Origin: Streptomyces sp. NBC_00223
GTDB lineage: Bacteria; Actinomycetota; Actinomycetes; Streptomycetales; Streptomycetaceae
NCBI RefSeq assembly: GCF_036199905.1
Contig: NZ_CP108109.1
Coordinates: 930,001-994,000 of the forward strand
Length of the DNA: 64,000 nucleotides
Reading direction: 5' to 3'
Shown here one piece after another: positions 45,460-54,766 of this stretch. The notes under the pieces were generated by a model. It was not told where the DNA came from and searched no databases. It saw only the letters and a list, made by a program, of their open reading frames with translations. Each line of letters begins with the position of its first letter. The stretch's first letter is position 1. A program made the position numbers and the translations under genes.

Positions 45460-45557
45460 CGCTCGATCGGGTATTCACTTTCCGGAAGCAAGCACGCGCC
45501 ACGGCTCCTGCGTCCCCTGGATGCTAGCACTTGGGATTCACGGACGGCGAGTCGTCG

Positions 45558-46250
45558 TCACTCTGCTTCTTCGGCCTCGTCCGGCAGGTAGATTCCACCA
45601 CCGAATGGCCCGGTGAATTCAACCTCGTCGATGCCGTCGATGATGGCACCGGTCGTGCTCACCGAACGGTAGCCTCGCCCCGTCCGCCACGTCTGGATAT
45701 CTCTTTGCGTGATGACTCTGCCACGAATCGTTCCGTAGGACTTGTACAGCGTCTTGGTTGCCGACTTCGAGGTGTTTCCAAGAATTCTGCCGAGATTCTG
45801 CGCGCAGATCGTCGAACAAACCCTGACATTGGTCACAGCACTACGAACCCCTGCGACCGGTCCACCCAACTCCTCCGTTTGCCGCTCGGTGTCACCCAAG
45901 AATTTAGCCCCGCCGCTTTCCGCATGGTCGATCTTGTCCGGAGACTTGCTGGCGTATCCCGAGTGGAATACCTTGACGTCCATCTCGGTGAATTTGTCTA
46001 CGAATTTCTGACTGATTTTCTGGTTGGCGAAAACCACGATACGTGGTACCACCGTGCTCTTGCCCGTCTTGACCTGCATCTCCGTGACGAGGAATGTGAC
46101 ATTCGATCGAGCGCGGTATTCGGTTCCGGTCGGCCGGTCGACTTGTTCCGACATGTACTCGTCGACCAGGCTCAGCGCATCCCGAACACGCTGTACTCCG
46201 AAGAGGTCCCCGTGCTGGGCACCGCCGGGGAACAGTCCAAGAGACGACAC
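45558..46250 (-). CDS. deaminase-fold candidate toxin or orphan effector
   Basis: Up to 230 aa from GTG 46250; ATG 46154 is an alternative start. Base composition is clearly less GC-rich than in the flanks. The layout beta (STVVPRIVVFANQ), then HAE (KIDHAESGGAKFLGD), then CSTIC in NVRVCSTICAQNLGRILG resembles the H(A/V)E...C-x2/3-C zinc site of nucleic-acid deaminases found in bacterial polymorphic toxins (YwqJ and SCP1.201 groups). The C-x3-C spacing is unusual. The N-terminal secretion or repeat region of a full toxin is absent. This is an inference from motifs only. Confidence 0.4.
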   Translation of the reverse strand: MSSLGLFPGGAQHGDLFGVQRVRDALSLVDEYMSEQVDRPTGTEYRARSNVTFLVTEMQVKTGKSTVVPRIVVFANQKISQKFVDKFTEMDVKVFHSGYASKSPDKIDHAESGGAKFLGDTERQTEELGGPVAGVRSAVTNVRVCSTICAQNLGRILGNTSKSATKTLYKSYGTIRGRVITQRDIQTWRTGRGYRSVSTTGAIIDGIDEVEFTGPFGGGIYLPDEAEEAE

Positions 46251-46359
46251 GGCAATCGACCTGCGGTCCGGCCGAGCAGGGCCCGGCCCCCGTGTGCTGT
46301 GCCATGCCGTCAGGGCAGAGGGGCGGCGTCCGGGGCGATGTCGATGACGCGGACCGGGG

Positions 46360-47213
46360 TCATCGGCGGGTGGTCAGCAGCAGTCGCGGCCCGCATCCGT
46401 CGAGGGTGGCGGTGCCGATGCCGTACGGCGGAAAGGGTCCGATCTGCTGGCCGCCGGCGACGGCGAAGCAGCTGGCGGGCAGTGCTCCGGCCCGCTCCAA
46501 CTGCCGGGCCGTGCCGCTCACCACGTCCCCGGCCAGGGTGGGTGTCCCGGGCCCCTCGTCGCCGTCCGGGTGCTCGGGGAACATCACGAGTTCCCGGTCG
46601 CTGCACCAGGCTCCCTGCGGGCAACTGAGAACCTCCCGCTCGGTGAAGTGGGAGACGCGGATCCCGCTTCCGGTGTCCAGGACCGTGACGGTGAACTCCT
46701 CGTCGAGGTTCTCGTGGAGCACCGACAGGTGGCCGCCGCCCGGGGACCAGCTGATCACCCGCTCGGCGGGCGCCCGGCCCGGCCCGGACCAAAGGCGCCG
46801 CCGGTCGCCGGTGGCGAGGTCGATGACGCCGACGGTCAGCAGGTCCTCCACGGTCCCGTCGGACGCCCGCGCCGTGTCGGCGGACAGCACGGCCAGGGAA
46901 CGACCGTCCGGGGAGAACGCGGCCCACAGGTCCGAGCCGTCGGTCCAAGCGTCGAACCGGGTCCCGGTTCCGTCGGCCAGGGTGCGCACCACCAGATACT
47001 CCGCGCCGGAGCCGTGACGGGCCTGGTGAGGAAGGCGATGCGGCAGCCGTCCCGGAAGAGCGCCACCGCCTCGGTGAAACGGTCCGGCCCTGCGCACGGC
47101 ACGGCGACGAACGTCCCGTCGTCCGCATCCCGGACGAACACCGTCTGCCGCCCGGCCTCCAGAGCGTCCGCCTGGAGCAGGCACCCAGCCCGTACGACGC
47201 ACCGCTGTGCCAC
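46360..47213 (-). pseudogene. beta-propeller (WD40/TolB-like) protein, single frameshift
   Basis: The N-terminal part (MAQRCVVRAGCLLQADALEA to DGCRIAFLTR, from 47213) and the rest (from HGSGAEYLVVRTLADGTGTR to the stop at 46360) lie in different frames. They join near 47015-47035 by one inserted or lost base. The combined protein would have about 284 aa with propeller-like repeats (AAFSPDGRSLAVLS, ISWSPGGGHLSVLH). A sequencing error or a recent mutation are both possible. Confidence 0.6.
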
Positions 47214-47219
47214 ATCTGC

Positions 47220-47440
47220 CTATTCTTCGCGGCCGTTCTGGGCGCAGCGCTGGACGTGCCCGTGGACGACTCGCGGGTCTTGTCGTAACGGGTTGCCAGG
47301 CAGCGCCATTGCTTGAGGCGGTTGGAGCAGGGATCGATGACGTTGAGGTGGCGATAGGTCGTCGTGTCGAAGGCGGAGGGTCTGCCGCTCCGCGATCCGC
47401 GGGATAGCGGTTAGCGATCTGGTCGGCACGATCGGGGACA
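47220..47440 (-). pseudogene. IS5-family transposase C-terminal remnant
   Basis: The minus-strand translation CSNRLKQWRCLATRYDKTRE matches the conserved IS5-family tail (NRLKQWRG.ATRYDKT.ESY). It then degenerates. Upstream pieces (RIAERQTLRLR and similar) are in other frames. The following 47441-47664 holds no gene I can recognise. Confidence 0.65.
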
Positions 47441-47664
47441 TGCGACCGAGCAGGACATCGAGGAGCCGCGGCAGTTCGTCGAAGGGCTACGCCCGTCTTC
47501 GTGATCCGGAGGTCCCGCTGAGTCGTAGGGATCTGACTCGCACAGGTGAGCGCGGGAGAGCAGGATCTGTCGCCTTGTGCTCAACCCGCGCCAGCGGCTG
47601 CCGGTCGTCTGTCCGTGCATCGGGACGTATGACCACCGGCAGCAGTACGGCCGCCGGACAGGGG

Positions 47665-49143
47665 TCAGCGGCCGGAGAGGAGTTCGGGGACGACAGGGCC
47701 GTTCGGGGTGTGACGGGTGGGGATGACGGCCTTGTGGGGGTCGCCGTCGAGGATGGCGTCGATCATGACGCCTTCGGCGGCAGTGGTGACGGGCAGGCGC
47801 AGGGGCTTGCCGTAGAGAGTGCGGAGCTGGGCAAGGGTCAGGCCACTGACGGTCTCCAGCCGGTGGGCGAGGCCCGGATGGGCGTCGTCGCCGGCGAGCA
47901 GGGCGTGCAGGTCGTCGAGGGCGTCCGCCATGTCGGGCTGCTCCGCGGTGAGGTAGCCGGCGAGGTTCGCCCCCTTCTCGGCGAACGGGGCGTAGGTGAC
48001 GGCAACGAGGTGTTCTGCGGTCAGAGCGTAGGCATCGAGGGCGTAGGCGTCCATCGCGGCGCGCATCCGCCGCACGGCGTCCTCGCCGGTGTAGCGGCGG
48101 CGCATCAGGTCGATCAGGTGGTCGGGGAACTCCTTCTTGCGCATGAGGTCGAGGGCGAAGCCGAGGTACTCGAGGATGCCCTCCGCGTAGCTGCGCCCGT
48201 AACGACGCTCGCACTTGAGGGCTCGCATGTGGGCCATCAGCGCCGGGTTGGCGCAATCGGACTCGGTGAAGCTGAAAGCGAGGTCGTCGAAGTTGAAGCC
48301 GATCAGATCGGTGAGCAGGGGCCAGTGCCGGCCGGAAGCGTAGTCGGTGTGGTCGAAGATCGAGAAGAAGGCGACGGAGCGTGGTACCTCGGAGGCGACC
48401 CGGTGTCCTTCGACGTCGGCGTCCTCGCCGTGGATGTCCTGGAAGTAGTTGCCGGCGATGCCGTCGAGGGAGGACAGGAAACCCTTGACACCCCCTCGGT
48501 CGGCGACGGGCGGCTGCAGGTGGAAGCGCCGGGCGATGCGGGAGACCCAGAGGTAGTAGTCGCGCTGTTCCTGCGGGGAGTCCCCGGTGATGATCAGGTC
48601 CACGCCCTCGCCATGGCCGGCGGCGACACCGAAGGAATTCATCATGCTGAGGTTGCAGGCGTTGCAGAAGGTGCTGCGGCCGTCACCGGCGGTACGGTGA
48701 CCGGTCATCAGGACGTCGGTGCGGTTGCGGCGGACGACCTCGGGCGGGAGCGGCGTGTCCATGGCGAAGGGGCGGACCGTCCGGCCGTCGATGAGCAGCA
48801 GCTCGGCGTCGGGGTCGTCGTGCAGGCGCAGCGCGGTGTAGGTGCGATCGATGTTCTCCATGACGGCGCGCGGCATCCCGGAATGCCGATTGGTCGCGAC
48901 CCGCAGGCGGAAGGTGGTGCCGGCCCGTTCCAGGGTGAGGAGTTGGACGGTGCGGGCGAAGGCCAGCGTGTAGGAGCTGTCCTTGCCGCCGCCGTAGGCC
49001 ACCAGGATGAGGTTGCGGCGCAGGTCACCTTGGTGCGGCAGGCTGTCGCACATCCGCCGGGCACAGTTCTCGGCACCGCGGATGTCCTCGTCGGACAGCA
49101 CCGCCCGTAGGTCCTTCAGCGCTGCGGCACGCGGGTCATGCAT
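47665..49143 (-). CDS. PP-loop ATP pyrophosphatase-like protein, 492 aa
   Basis: ATG 49143 with aaggggga upstream. The N-type ATP-pyrophosphatase loop is VAYGGGKDSSYTL (about residues 47-59). This family adenylates a substrate carbonyl or tRNA base before amide or sulfur transfer. A second conserved-looking site is TFCNACNLSMMNSFG (Cys-x2-Cys, about 170) followed by ITGDSPQEQRDYY. The C-terminal 250 residues are helical with no recognised domain. It is the last gene of a minus-strand run with the adenylation and A-KR-T genes. I infer a role in amide, amidine or thio-group formation in that pathway; the substrate is unknown. Confidence 0.75.
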   Translation of the reverse strand: MHDPRAAALKDLRAVLSDEDIRGAENCARRMCDSLPHQGDLRRNLILVAYGGGKDSSYTLAFARTVQLLTLERAGTTFRLRVATNRHSGMPRAVMENIDRTYTALRLHDDPDAELLLIDGRTVRPFAMDTPLPPEVVRRNRTDVLMTGHRTAGDGRSTFCNACNLSMMNSFGVAAGHGEGVDLIITGDSPQEQRDYYLWVSRIARRFHLQPPVADRGGVKGFLSSLDGIAGNYFQDIHGEDADVEGHRVASEVPRSVAFFSIFDHTDYASGRHWPLLTDLIGFNFDDLAFSFTESDCANPALMAHMRALKCERRYGRSYAEGILEYLGFALDLMRKKEFPDHLIDLMRRRYTGEDAVRRMRAAMDAYALDAYALTAEHLVAVTYAPFAEKGANLAGYLTAEQPDMADALDDLHALLAGDDAHPGLAHRLETVSGLTLAQLRTLYGKPLRLPVTTAAEGVMIDAILDGDPHKAVIPTRHTPNGPVVPELLSGR

Positions 49144-49200
49144 GGAGGTTCCCCCTTGTGAGTGTGCGGGCGCACGGTCGTGGTGCCGGTGCGGCCGGCG

Positions 49201-50781
49201 TCAGCTCGCCGGGCCGGCGAGCAGCCGTTCCTGGATGTCCGCCGTGATGCGGTGCTTGTCGACCTTGCCGTTGATGTTCAGCGGCAACCGGTCCAGGTGC
49301 AGGAAGGTGCGTGGCACCATGAACAGGGGCAGCGACTCCCGGATGAAAGCGATCAGTTCGCGGGGGTGGGTGCAGGTACCGGCGTAGGCGACAGCGAGGT
49401 CGGACACGTCGTCGCTGGTGATGACGACCGCCGCGGACTCGACCACCGCCGGGTGCCGGTTGAGGACGGTCTCCACCTCGCCGAGTTCGACCCGGAAGCC
49501 GCGCAATTTGATCTGGGCGTCGAGGCGGCCGAGGTGAAGGATGTCCTGGCCGAGCAGGACGACCCGGTCGCCGGTGCGGTACCAGTGCTCTTCGGTGAGC
49601 GGGGTCCCGCCGCGGTAGACGGCGGCCGGGCGGATGCCGTCGTACTCCATGAAGCGCCCGGCGTTGCTGCTCGGGTCGAGGTAGCCGGCGAAGCGCTGCA
49701 CACCGCGCACGCACAGCTCGCCGTCCTCGGCCGGTCTGCCGTCGGGGTCGAGGATCACCGACTCCAGATACGGGTAGACCGTGCCGATCGGGACGGTGTC
49801 ATTGGCGGTGGCCGGCCACTCGCCGGCATCGGCGGGCAACCGGTAGCCGCTGCAGGTCATGGTCAGCTCGGTGGGCCCGTACACGTTCTCGATGACCGAG
49901 CCGGGCGCGGCGGCACGCCACAGCCGGGCCTGCCGAAGGGTCAGGGCCTCGCCGCTGAACCGGCTCCAGCGGATCTCGGGCAGGCTGTTCGGCGGCAGTT
50001 CGTCCGACTGGTGGGCGACCAGGATGGTCGAGGGCGCCGAGAACCAATGGGTGAGGCCCTGGTCGCGTGCGTAGTCCGCCGGGGAGAGCAGGTCCGCCGC
50101 GGTGGGCACCACCAGGGTGGCGCCGGACCCCCAGCAGACGAACATGTCGAAGATCGACGGGTCGAAGGTCAGCTCGAAGGTCTGCGAGAAGCGGCTGCCC
50201 GGCCCCGGCTCGTAACGTTCGATCTGGCTGTCGATGTAGCGGTCGACGTTGCGGTGGGTGATCGGCACGCCCTTGGGGACGCCGGTGGAACCGGAGGTGA
50301 AGACGATGTACGCGACCTCGTCGACCGCGGAGGTGTAGGGGGGCAGGGCGGGCCGGGCGGCTCCGCTGATCTCCCCGACGAGTGCGTCGTCGTCGAGCCG
50401 CAGCACGGTCGTCACGCCGGGCGGGTAGTTCCGGGCGTACGCCTCGCCCGCCTCTGCGCCGACCAGCACCGCCGCCACGCCTGCCGCCCGGGCAATCATG
50501 ACGTTGCGGTTCGCCGGGAAGGACGGGTTGAGCGGGACCACGGGAGTACGCAACCGCAGCGCTGCCAGGTAGCCCGCGAACGCGGCGACGCTGCGGACGG
50601 CGAGCAGGCCCACCGCCTCCGGGCGTCCGCCGTGCGCGGCCAGCAGCCGGGCGGCGATCCGGTCGCTCAGCTCCAGGAGTTCGTCGAAGGTGAGGGCGGT
50701 GTCCGCGACCTCGAGCGCGACCTCCCCGGGGTACCGTTCGGCGGCCTGGGAAAACCAGTCGTACAGCGTTCTGGACGGCAA
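49201..50781 (-). CDS. stand-alone NRPS-type adenylation protein
   Basis: 526 aa. TTG 50781 is chosen because gaggt lies 8 bases upstream and the frame further up is overlapping non-coding sequence. It is a complete A domain: FTSGSTGVPKG (A3), FDPSIFDMFVCWGSGATLVV (A4), NVYGPTELTM (A5), YRTGDRV (A7), KLRGFRVELGE (A8) and NGKVDKHR (A10 lysine). No carrier domain follows. The FDPS motif keeps the Asp that binds an alpha-amino group, so an amino acid is likely, but I cannot read a specificity. It probably loads a carrier elsewhere, for example the T domain of the upstream A-KR-T protein. Confidence 0.9.
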   Translation of the reverse strand: MPSRTLYDWFSQAAERYPGEVALEVADTALTFDELLELSDRIAARLLAAHGGRPEAVGLLAVRSVAAFAGYLAALRLRTPVVPLNPSFPANRNVMIARAAGVAAVLVGAEAGEAYARNYPPGVTTVLRLDDDALVGEISGAARPALPPYTSAVDEVAYIVFTSGSTGVPKGVPITHRNVDRYIDSQIERYEPGPGSRFSQTFELTFDPSIFDMFVCWGSGATLVVPTAADLLSPADYARDQGLTHWFSAPSTILVAHQSDELPPNSLPEIRWSRFSGEALTLRQARLWRAAAPGSVIENVYGPTELTMTCSGYRLPADAGEWPATANDTVPIGTVYPYLESVILDPDGRPAEDGELCVRGVQRFAGYLDPSSNAGRFMEYDGIRPAAVYRGGTPLTEEHWYRTGDRVVLLGQDILHLGRLDAQIKLRGFRVELGEVETVLNRHPAVVESAAVVITSDDVSDLAVAYAGTCTHPRELIAFIRESLPLFMVPRTFLHLDRLPLNINGKVDKHRITADIQERLLAGPAS

Positions 50782-50915
50782 AACCTGACCTCGATTCCAG
50801 CGGGACGGGTGGGTTGCGGGAAGTCGGCAGCCAGGGCCCGGGACGCCGCCCGGATCGCACCGGTCGCTCGATCGACCCAGCCTAGAAGCGGGCCGGGCGG
50901 CGGGCGGGCGGCCCC

Positions 50916-50947
50916 GGGGGCAGTCCGGGGGCAGTCCGGGGGCAGCC
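50916..50947. repeat. tandem gggggcagtcc repeat
   Basis: Two perfect 11-base copies and a partial third lie in the spacer between the A-KR-T and adenylation genes. Confidence 0.75.
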
Positions 50948-50983
50948 TTCCTGGATCTCATGGGGCTTCCGGGCCGCGGTCGC

Positions 50984-53900
50984 TCATGAGACGGTGCCGC
51001 GGGCCACCGCCTCCGCCATCGCGGCGACCGTCGGGCCCTCGTAGAGGTCGTGGACGGCCAGCCGGGCGCCGAACTGCTCATCGACCCGGGCGAGCAGCCG
51101 GGTCGCCAGCAGGGAGCTCCCGCCGAGGTCGAAGAAGGAGTCGTCACGGCCGACCCTCGGCCGGGCGAGCACCTCGGCCCACAGAGCGGCGAGCCGTTCC
51201 TCGAGCGGGGACCTCGGCGGGACGAACGGCCTCGGCCGGCGGCCGGGCAGGGCGTACTGCAGCAGCGCGTCGGTGTCGGCCGTCCCGTCGGGGCGGAGGG
51301 GAAGCCGTTCCAGTTCAACGGGCCGCAGCGGGATCCGGCATGCCGGGGCGGCGTCCGCGACGGCGCGTTCCACAGCGCCGGCGTCGACCCCGCGGCCGGT
51401 CCAGCCGACAACGAGTTCCTCGGCGTGCAGGCTGGCCGGGTCGACCTCGGCGCGCACTGCGGGGTGCGCCAGGTCGAGGCCGAGCAGCAGGTGGTGCTCG
51501 GGAGAGGCCACGGCGGCGAGGAACAGCCGCAGACCGTCCTCGGGCCGCAGGGCAGTGAAGCCCCGGCTCGCGGCGGGCGCGGTCGACTGGTCTCGGTTCA
51601 TCCCGATGCCGGTCCACATGCTCCAGGACAGACAGTGCACCGCGCGCCCGCGCTCGTGCCGCCAGTGGTCGGCGAACCCGGCGAGAAAGCCGTTCGCGGC
51701 GGCGTAGGCGCCGAAGTAGGCCCCGCCGAACTCCCCGTTCACCGATCCGAAGAGCAGCAGCGCGGCGTGCGGCCGGTGCTCCAGCAGCTCCGCCACCGCG
51801 GTGGTACCCGCCACCTTGGCCCGGTAGTGCCGGGCGAACGCCTCCTCGGACTCCTCGGCCAGCGTGTGCCGTTCGGGGCGTTCCCAGTGCCCCGTCGGGT
51901 CCTCGCCGGCCAGGTGCAGCACTCCGTCCAGCGGACGTCCCCACTGCTCCTCGGCGCGGGCGACCGCCGCGGCGAGCGCGGCGGCGTCGGCCACGTCGGC
52001 CTGTTCGTAGTGCACCTCACCGAGGGCCCGCAGTTCGGCCAGCCGCTCGGCGCGCGTGCCGGTCGCGGGCGATCGGCCCACCAGCAGCAGCCGCAGTCCG
52101 TAGCCGGCCAGCAGGTAGCCGGCGAGGTCGTGCGCGAGACCGCCGAGGCCGCCCGTGACCAGGTACAGGCCGCCGGCCGTCACGGGTGCGCGGTCGGGCT
52201 CCGGGAGTTCCACCGGCCGGAGCACGGGCCGCAGCCGCGCGCCGTCGCGGACGGCCACCACACCGCGGGTGGACCGGTCGGCGAGTTCGGCCCGCAGTGC
52301 TTCCCGCCATGCTGCCGCGTCGGCCGGCAGGTCGGCCTGGCGGACCAGTCGCCCGGGCTGTTCGGCGGCGGCGGTGCGCACCAGGGCCGGCACGGCACAC
52401 ACCCCCAGATCGACCCGGTCGCCCGGGACGGCGTGGACCGCGCCCCGGGTGAGGATCAGCAACCCGGCGGGGTGGTCGGCAAGCGCGCCGAGCAGGGCGC
52501 GGAACCCGGCGGTGGCGGTGTCCAGCCGGTCACCGGGACTGCCCGGCGCCGACAGCGGACGGGCCAGCACCACCGTGCCGATCTTGCCATGACGTCTCGT
52601 CACCTCTTGTATCAGAGACGTGAGTTGCTGCCGGTCACGGGTGTCGGCCAGGTACCGGCCCGGGCCGGTCCGCGACAGGCTGTCGCCCTGGTGCACGGCG
52701 ACGACCCGGCCGCCGGGCAGCAGCGCAGCCAGGTCCGTCTCCTCTGCGATGACCAGCAGCACGCCGCCGGGGGTGACGGGGGCCGGTCCGTCCAGCGGCG
52801 TCCACACCCGGGTGGCGGGCCGGACGTCCGCGGGGCCCCGGACCGCACCATCGGCCACCCGGCGCGCCAACGCCCCGGTCTGCAGTTTGGCGCCGAGGGC
52901 CGAGCGCTGCACCTTGCCGCTGCTGGTCTTCGCGAACTCCGCCTCGGTGAGCGGCACCACCAGGTCGAGGGCCGGTCCGATCTCCCGGACGACCGCCGCA
53001 CGGATCGCGTCCACGGTACGGGCCAGCGTGTCCGGCTCCCAGCCGGACGGAACGAACAGCACCGCGAGCCGGTCCGATCCGGTGCCGGGCTCGCGCACAC
53101 CGACGGCCGCGCTGAAGGTGACCCGCACCCCGTCGACCCGTTCGACGACGCTCTCGATCTCGTGGGCCAGGTAATTGACGCCGCGTACGACGATCTGGTC
53201 CTTGCGCCGGCCGGCGATCACAAGTTCGCCGCCGAGCACGAAGCCGAGGTCGCCGGTGCGGAACCAGCCGTCGGCGGTGAATGCCTCCGCGTTCGCCGCC
53301 GGGTTGGCGTGGTAGCCGCTCATCATGGTGGCGCCGCGCAACTGGAGTTCGCCGATCTCGCCCTCGCGGAGCACCGTGCCGGCCTCGTCGACGATCCGGG
53401 CCTGCACCCCGGGGATCGGACGCCCGACCGTGGACATCGCGACTGCCCGCGGGTCAGCGGCGGCGAGGGGGCGCACCGGCCCGCCGAGCGAGTCCGGATC
53501 GGCACAGACCACACCCGCCGTCCGGTCCTGACGGCTCTGGCGGCCGTAGGTGACTCCGGAGCAGGTCTCGGCCATGCCCCAGACCGGGACCATGGCGTCG
53601 GCGGGCAGCCCGTTGCGGGCCAGCAGATCGAGGAAGCGATGGCTGGTCGCAGCGACCACGGGCTCGCCGCCGTTGAGGACGGTGCGCAGCGCCGACAGGT
53701 CCCAGGGGTCGGACCGGCCGGGCTGCCGGTCCAGTTGGTCGTTGACCATGGCGAAGGCGAAGTTGGGGGCCCAGGTGTTGGTCGCCCGGTAGCGGTCGGC
53801 CCATTCCAGCCACAGCAGGGGGTCGGCGAGGAAGTGCCCGACCGTGGCGTTGACGTGGAGGCAGCGCAGGAACACGTCGCGGACGTTGCAGTGGACGACC

Positions 53901-54766
53901 GTGACGTGGTCGAGCGGCATCCACAGCAGGCTCACCTCGTCCTCGCCGAGACCGCTGGAGCGGGCGTAGGCCAGGGACCGGGCGGTCACGCTCGCGTGGG
54001 TGTGCCGCACGCACTTGGGCACCCCGGTGCTGCCCGAGGTCAGCAGGTTGAGCACCGGCGAGTCGCCGTCCGCCGGATACCAGTCGGTGTCCTGCGGATG
54101 GGCCAGCAGTTCGTCGGCCACCAGGATGCGCACGTCCGGCTCGTCCCACAGCTCGCGCACACCGGCCAGGCCGGGAGCAGTGGCGCCGTCGGTGAGCAGG
54201 ACGGGGCGGTCCAGCAGCCGCCACACATTGCCCAGGCGGCGGTTGGTGTCGTTCGGGACGCGGTACGTGGTGGCGACGGCCACCGGAGTGGGCACGAACC
54301 CGCCCAGCACGCAGGCCCAGAAGGCAGTGAGGTACGACCGGTTGTCGGCGAACTGGAACAGCGCCGCATCGCCGGGGAGAAGTCCGGCCCCGCGCAGCCC
54401 GCCCAGCACCCGCTGGGCGTCGGCGAGCAGGCGCGGGTACGTCTGGAGTTCGTCGGGTACGCCCTGGCGGATGTACACCGTGCCCCGGTCGGGGGCGAGT
54501 TCGGCGGCGCGGCGGAGCGCTTCCTGAAGGGTGGCCGGGTCGTCGGGGCCGGGGAGCAGCGGGCCTCCGTCGAGTTCGGCGGCCGGGGCGTCCGGCGGCA
54601 CGGGGGCTGCGGCTGCGGCGGCCGCCGGGGCTGCGGGTCGCGGCGGGACCGCGACGCGCACCGTGCTGCGGACGGCAGCCGCCGCGTCCTCGACGCCTGC
54701 GACGCCCAGCACCGCCTCGGTGATCCGGTCCAGTCCGGCCCCGCCGAGCGGCCCGGGCCCGGTCAC
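50984..54766 (-). CDS. A-KR-T nonribosomal synthetase-like protein, 1260 aa
   Basis: GTG 54766, overlapping the thioesterase stop (GTGA); the longer open frame to 55342 overlaps that gene and is rejected. After an Ala/Pro-rich linker (to about 75) comes an adenylation domain at about 80-620: LLTSGSTGVPKCVRH, MPLDHVTVVHCNVRDV, WGMAETCSG, GWFRTGDLGF, Lys near KTSSGKVQR. A ketoreductase follows at about 640-1100 (GGLGGLAHDL near 870, FGSVNGEFGG and YAAANGFL near 1010-1025) and a T domain (LGGSSL near 1215). The A domain shares many motifs with AntC A2 ([14 protein letters not shown], WGMxETCS), which activates pyruvate. I infer loading of an alpha-keto acid and reduction to an alpha-hydroxy acyl thioester. 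No C or TE domain is attached. Confidence 0.92.
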   Translation of the reverse strand: MTGPGPLGGAGLDRITEAVLGVAGVEDAAAAVRSTVRVAVPPRPAAPAAAAAAAPVPPDAPAAELDGGPLLPGPDDPATLQEALRRAAELAPDRGTVYIRQGVPDELQTYPRLLADAQRVLGGLRGAGLLPGDAALFQFADNRSYLTAFWACVLGGFVPTPVAVATTYRVPNDTNRRLGNVWRLLDRPVLLTDGATAPGLAGVRELWDEPDVRILVADELLAHPQDTDWYPADGDSPVLNLLTSGSTGVPKCVRHTHASVTARSLAYARSSGLGEDEVSLLWMPLDHVTVVHCNVRDVFLRCLHVNATVGHFLADPLLWLEWADRYRATNTWAPNFAFAMVNDQLDRQPGRSDPWDLSALRTVLNGGEPVVAATSHRFLDLLARNGLPADAMVPVWGMAETCSGVTYGRQSRQDRTAGVVCADPDSLGGPVRPLAAADPRAVAMSTVGRPIPGVQARIVDEAGTVLREGEIGELQLRGATMMSGYHANPAANAEAFTADGWFRTGDLGFVLGGELVIAGRRKDQIVVRGVNYLAHEIESVVERVDGVRVTFSAAVGVREPGTGSDRLAVLFVPSGWEPDTLARTVDAIRAAVVREIGPALDLVVPLTEAEFAKTSSGKVQRSALGAKLQTGALARRVADGAVRGPADVRPATRVWTPLDGPAPVTPGGVLLVIAEETDLAALLPGGRVVAVHQGDSLSRTGPGRYLADTRDRQQLTSLIQEVTRRHGKIGTVVLARPLSAPGSPGDRLDTATAGFRALLGALADHPAGLLILTRGAVHAVPGDRVDLGVCAVPALVRTAAAEQPGRLVRQADLPADAAAWREALRAELADRSTRGVVAVRDGARLRPVLRPVELPEPDRAPVTAGGLYLVTGGLGGLAHDLAGYLLAGYGLRLLLVGRSPATGTRAERLAELRALGEVHYEQADVADAAALAAAVARAEEQWGRPLDGVLHLAGEDPTGHWERPERHTLAEESEEAFARHYRAKVAGTTAVAELLEHRPHAALLLFGSVNGEFGGAYFGAYAAANGFLAGFADHWRHERGRAVHCLSWSMWTGIGMNRDQSTAPAASRGFTALRPEDGLRLFLAAVASPEHHLLLGLDLAHPAVRAEVDPASLHAEELVVGWTGRGVDAGAVERAVADAAPACRIPLRPVELERLPLRPDGTADTDALLQYALPGRRPRPFVPPRSPLEERLAALWAEVLARPRVGRDDSFFDLGGSSLLATRLLARVDEQFGARLAVHDLYEGPTVAAMAEAVARGTVS

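Noticed and set aside
50916..50947. CRISPR-like array
   Set aside because: Units are 11 bases, adjacent without spacers and only two to three copies; a simple tandem repeat.
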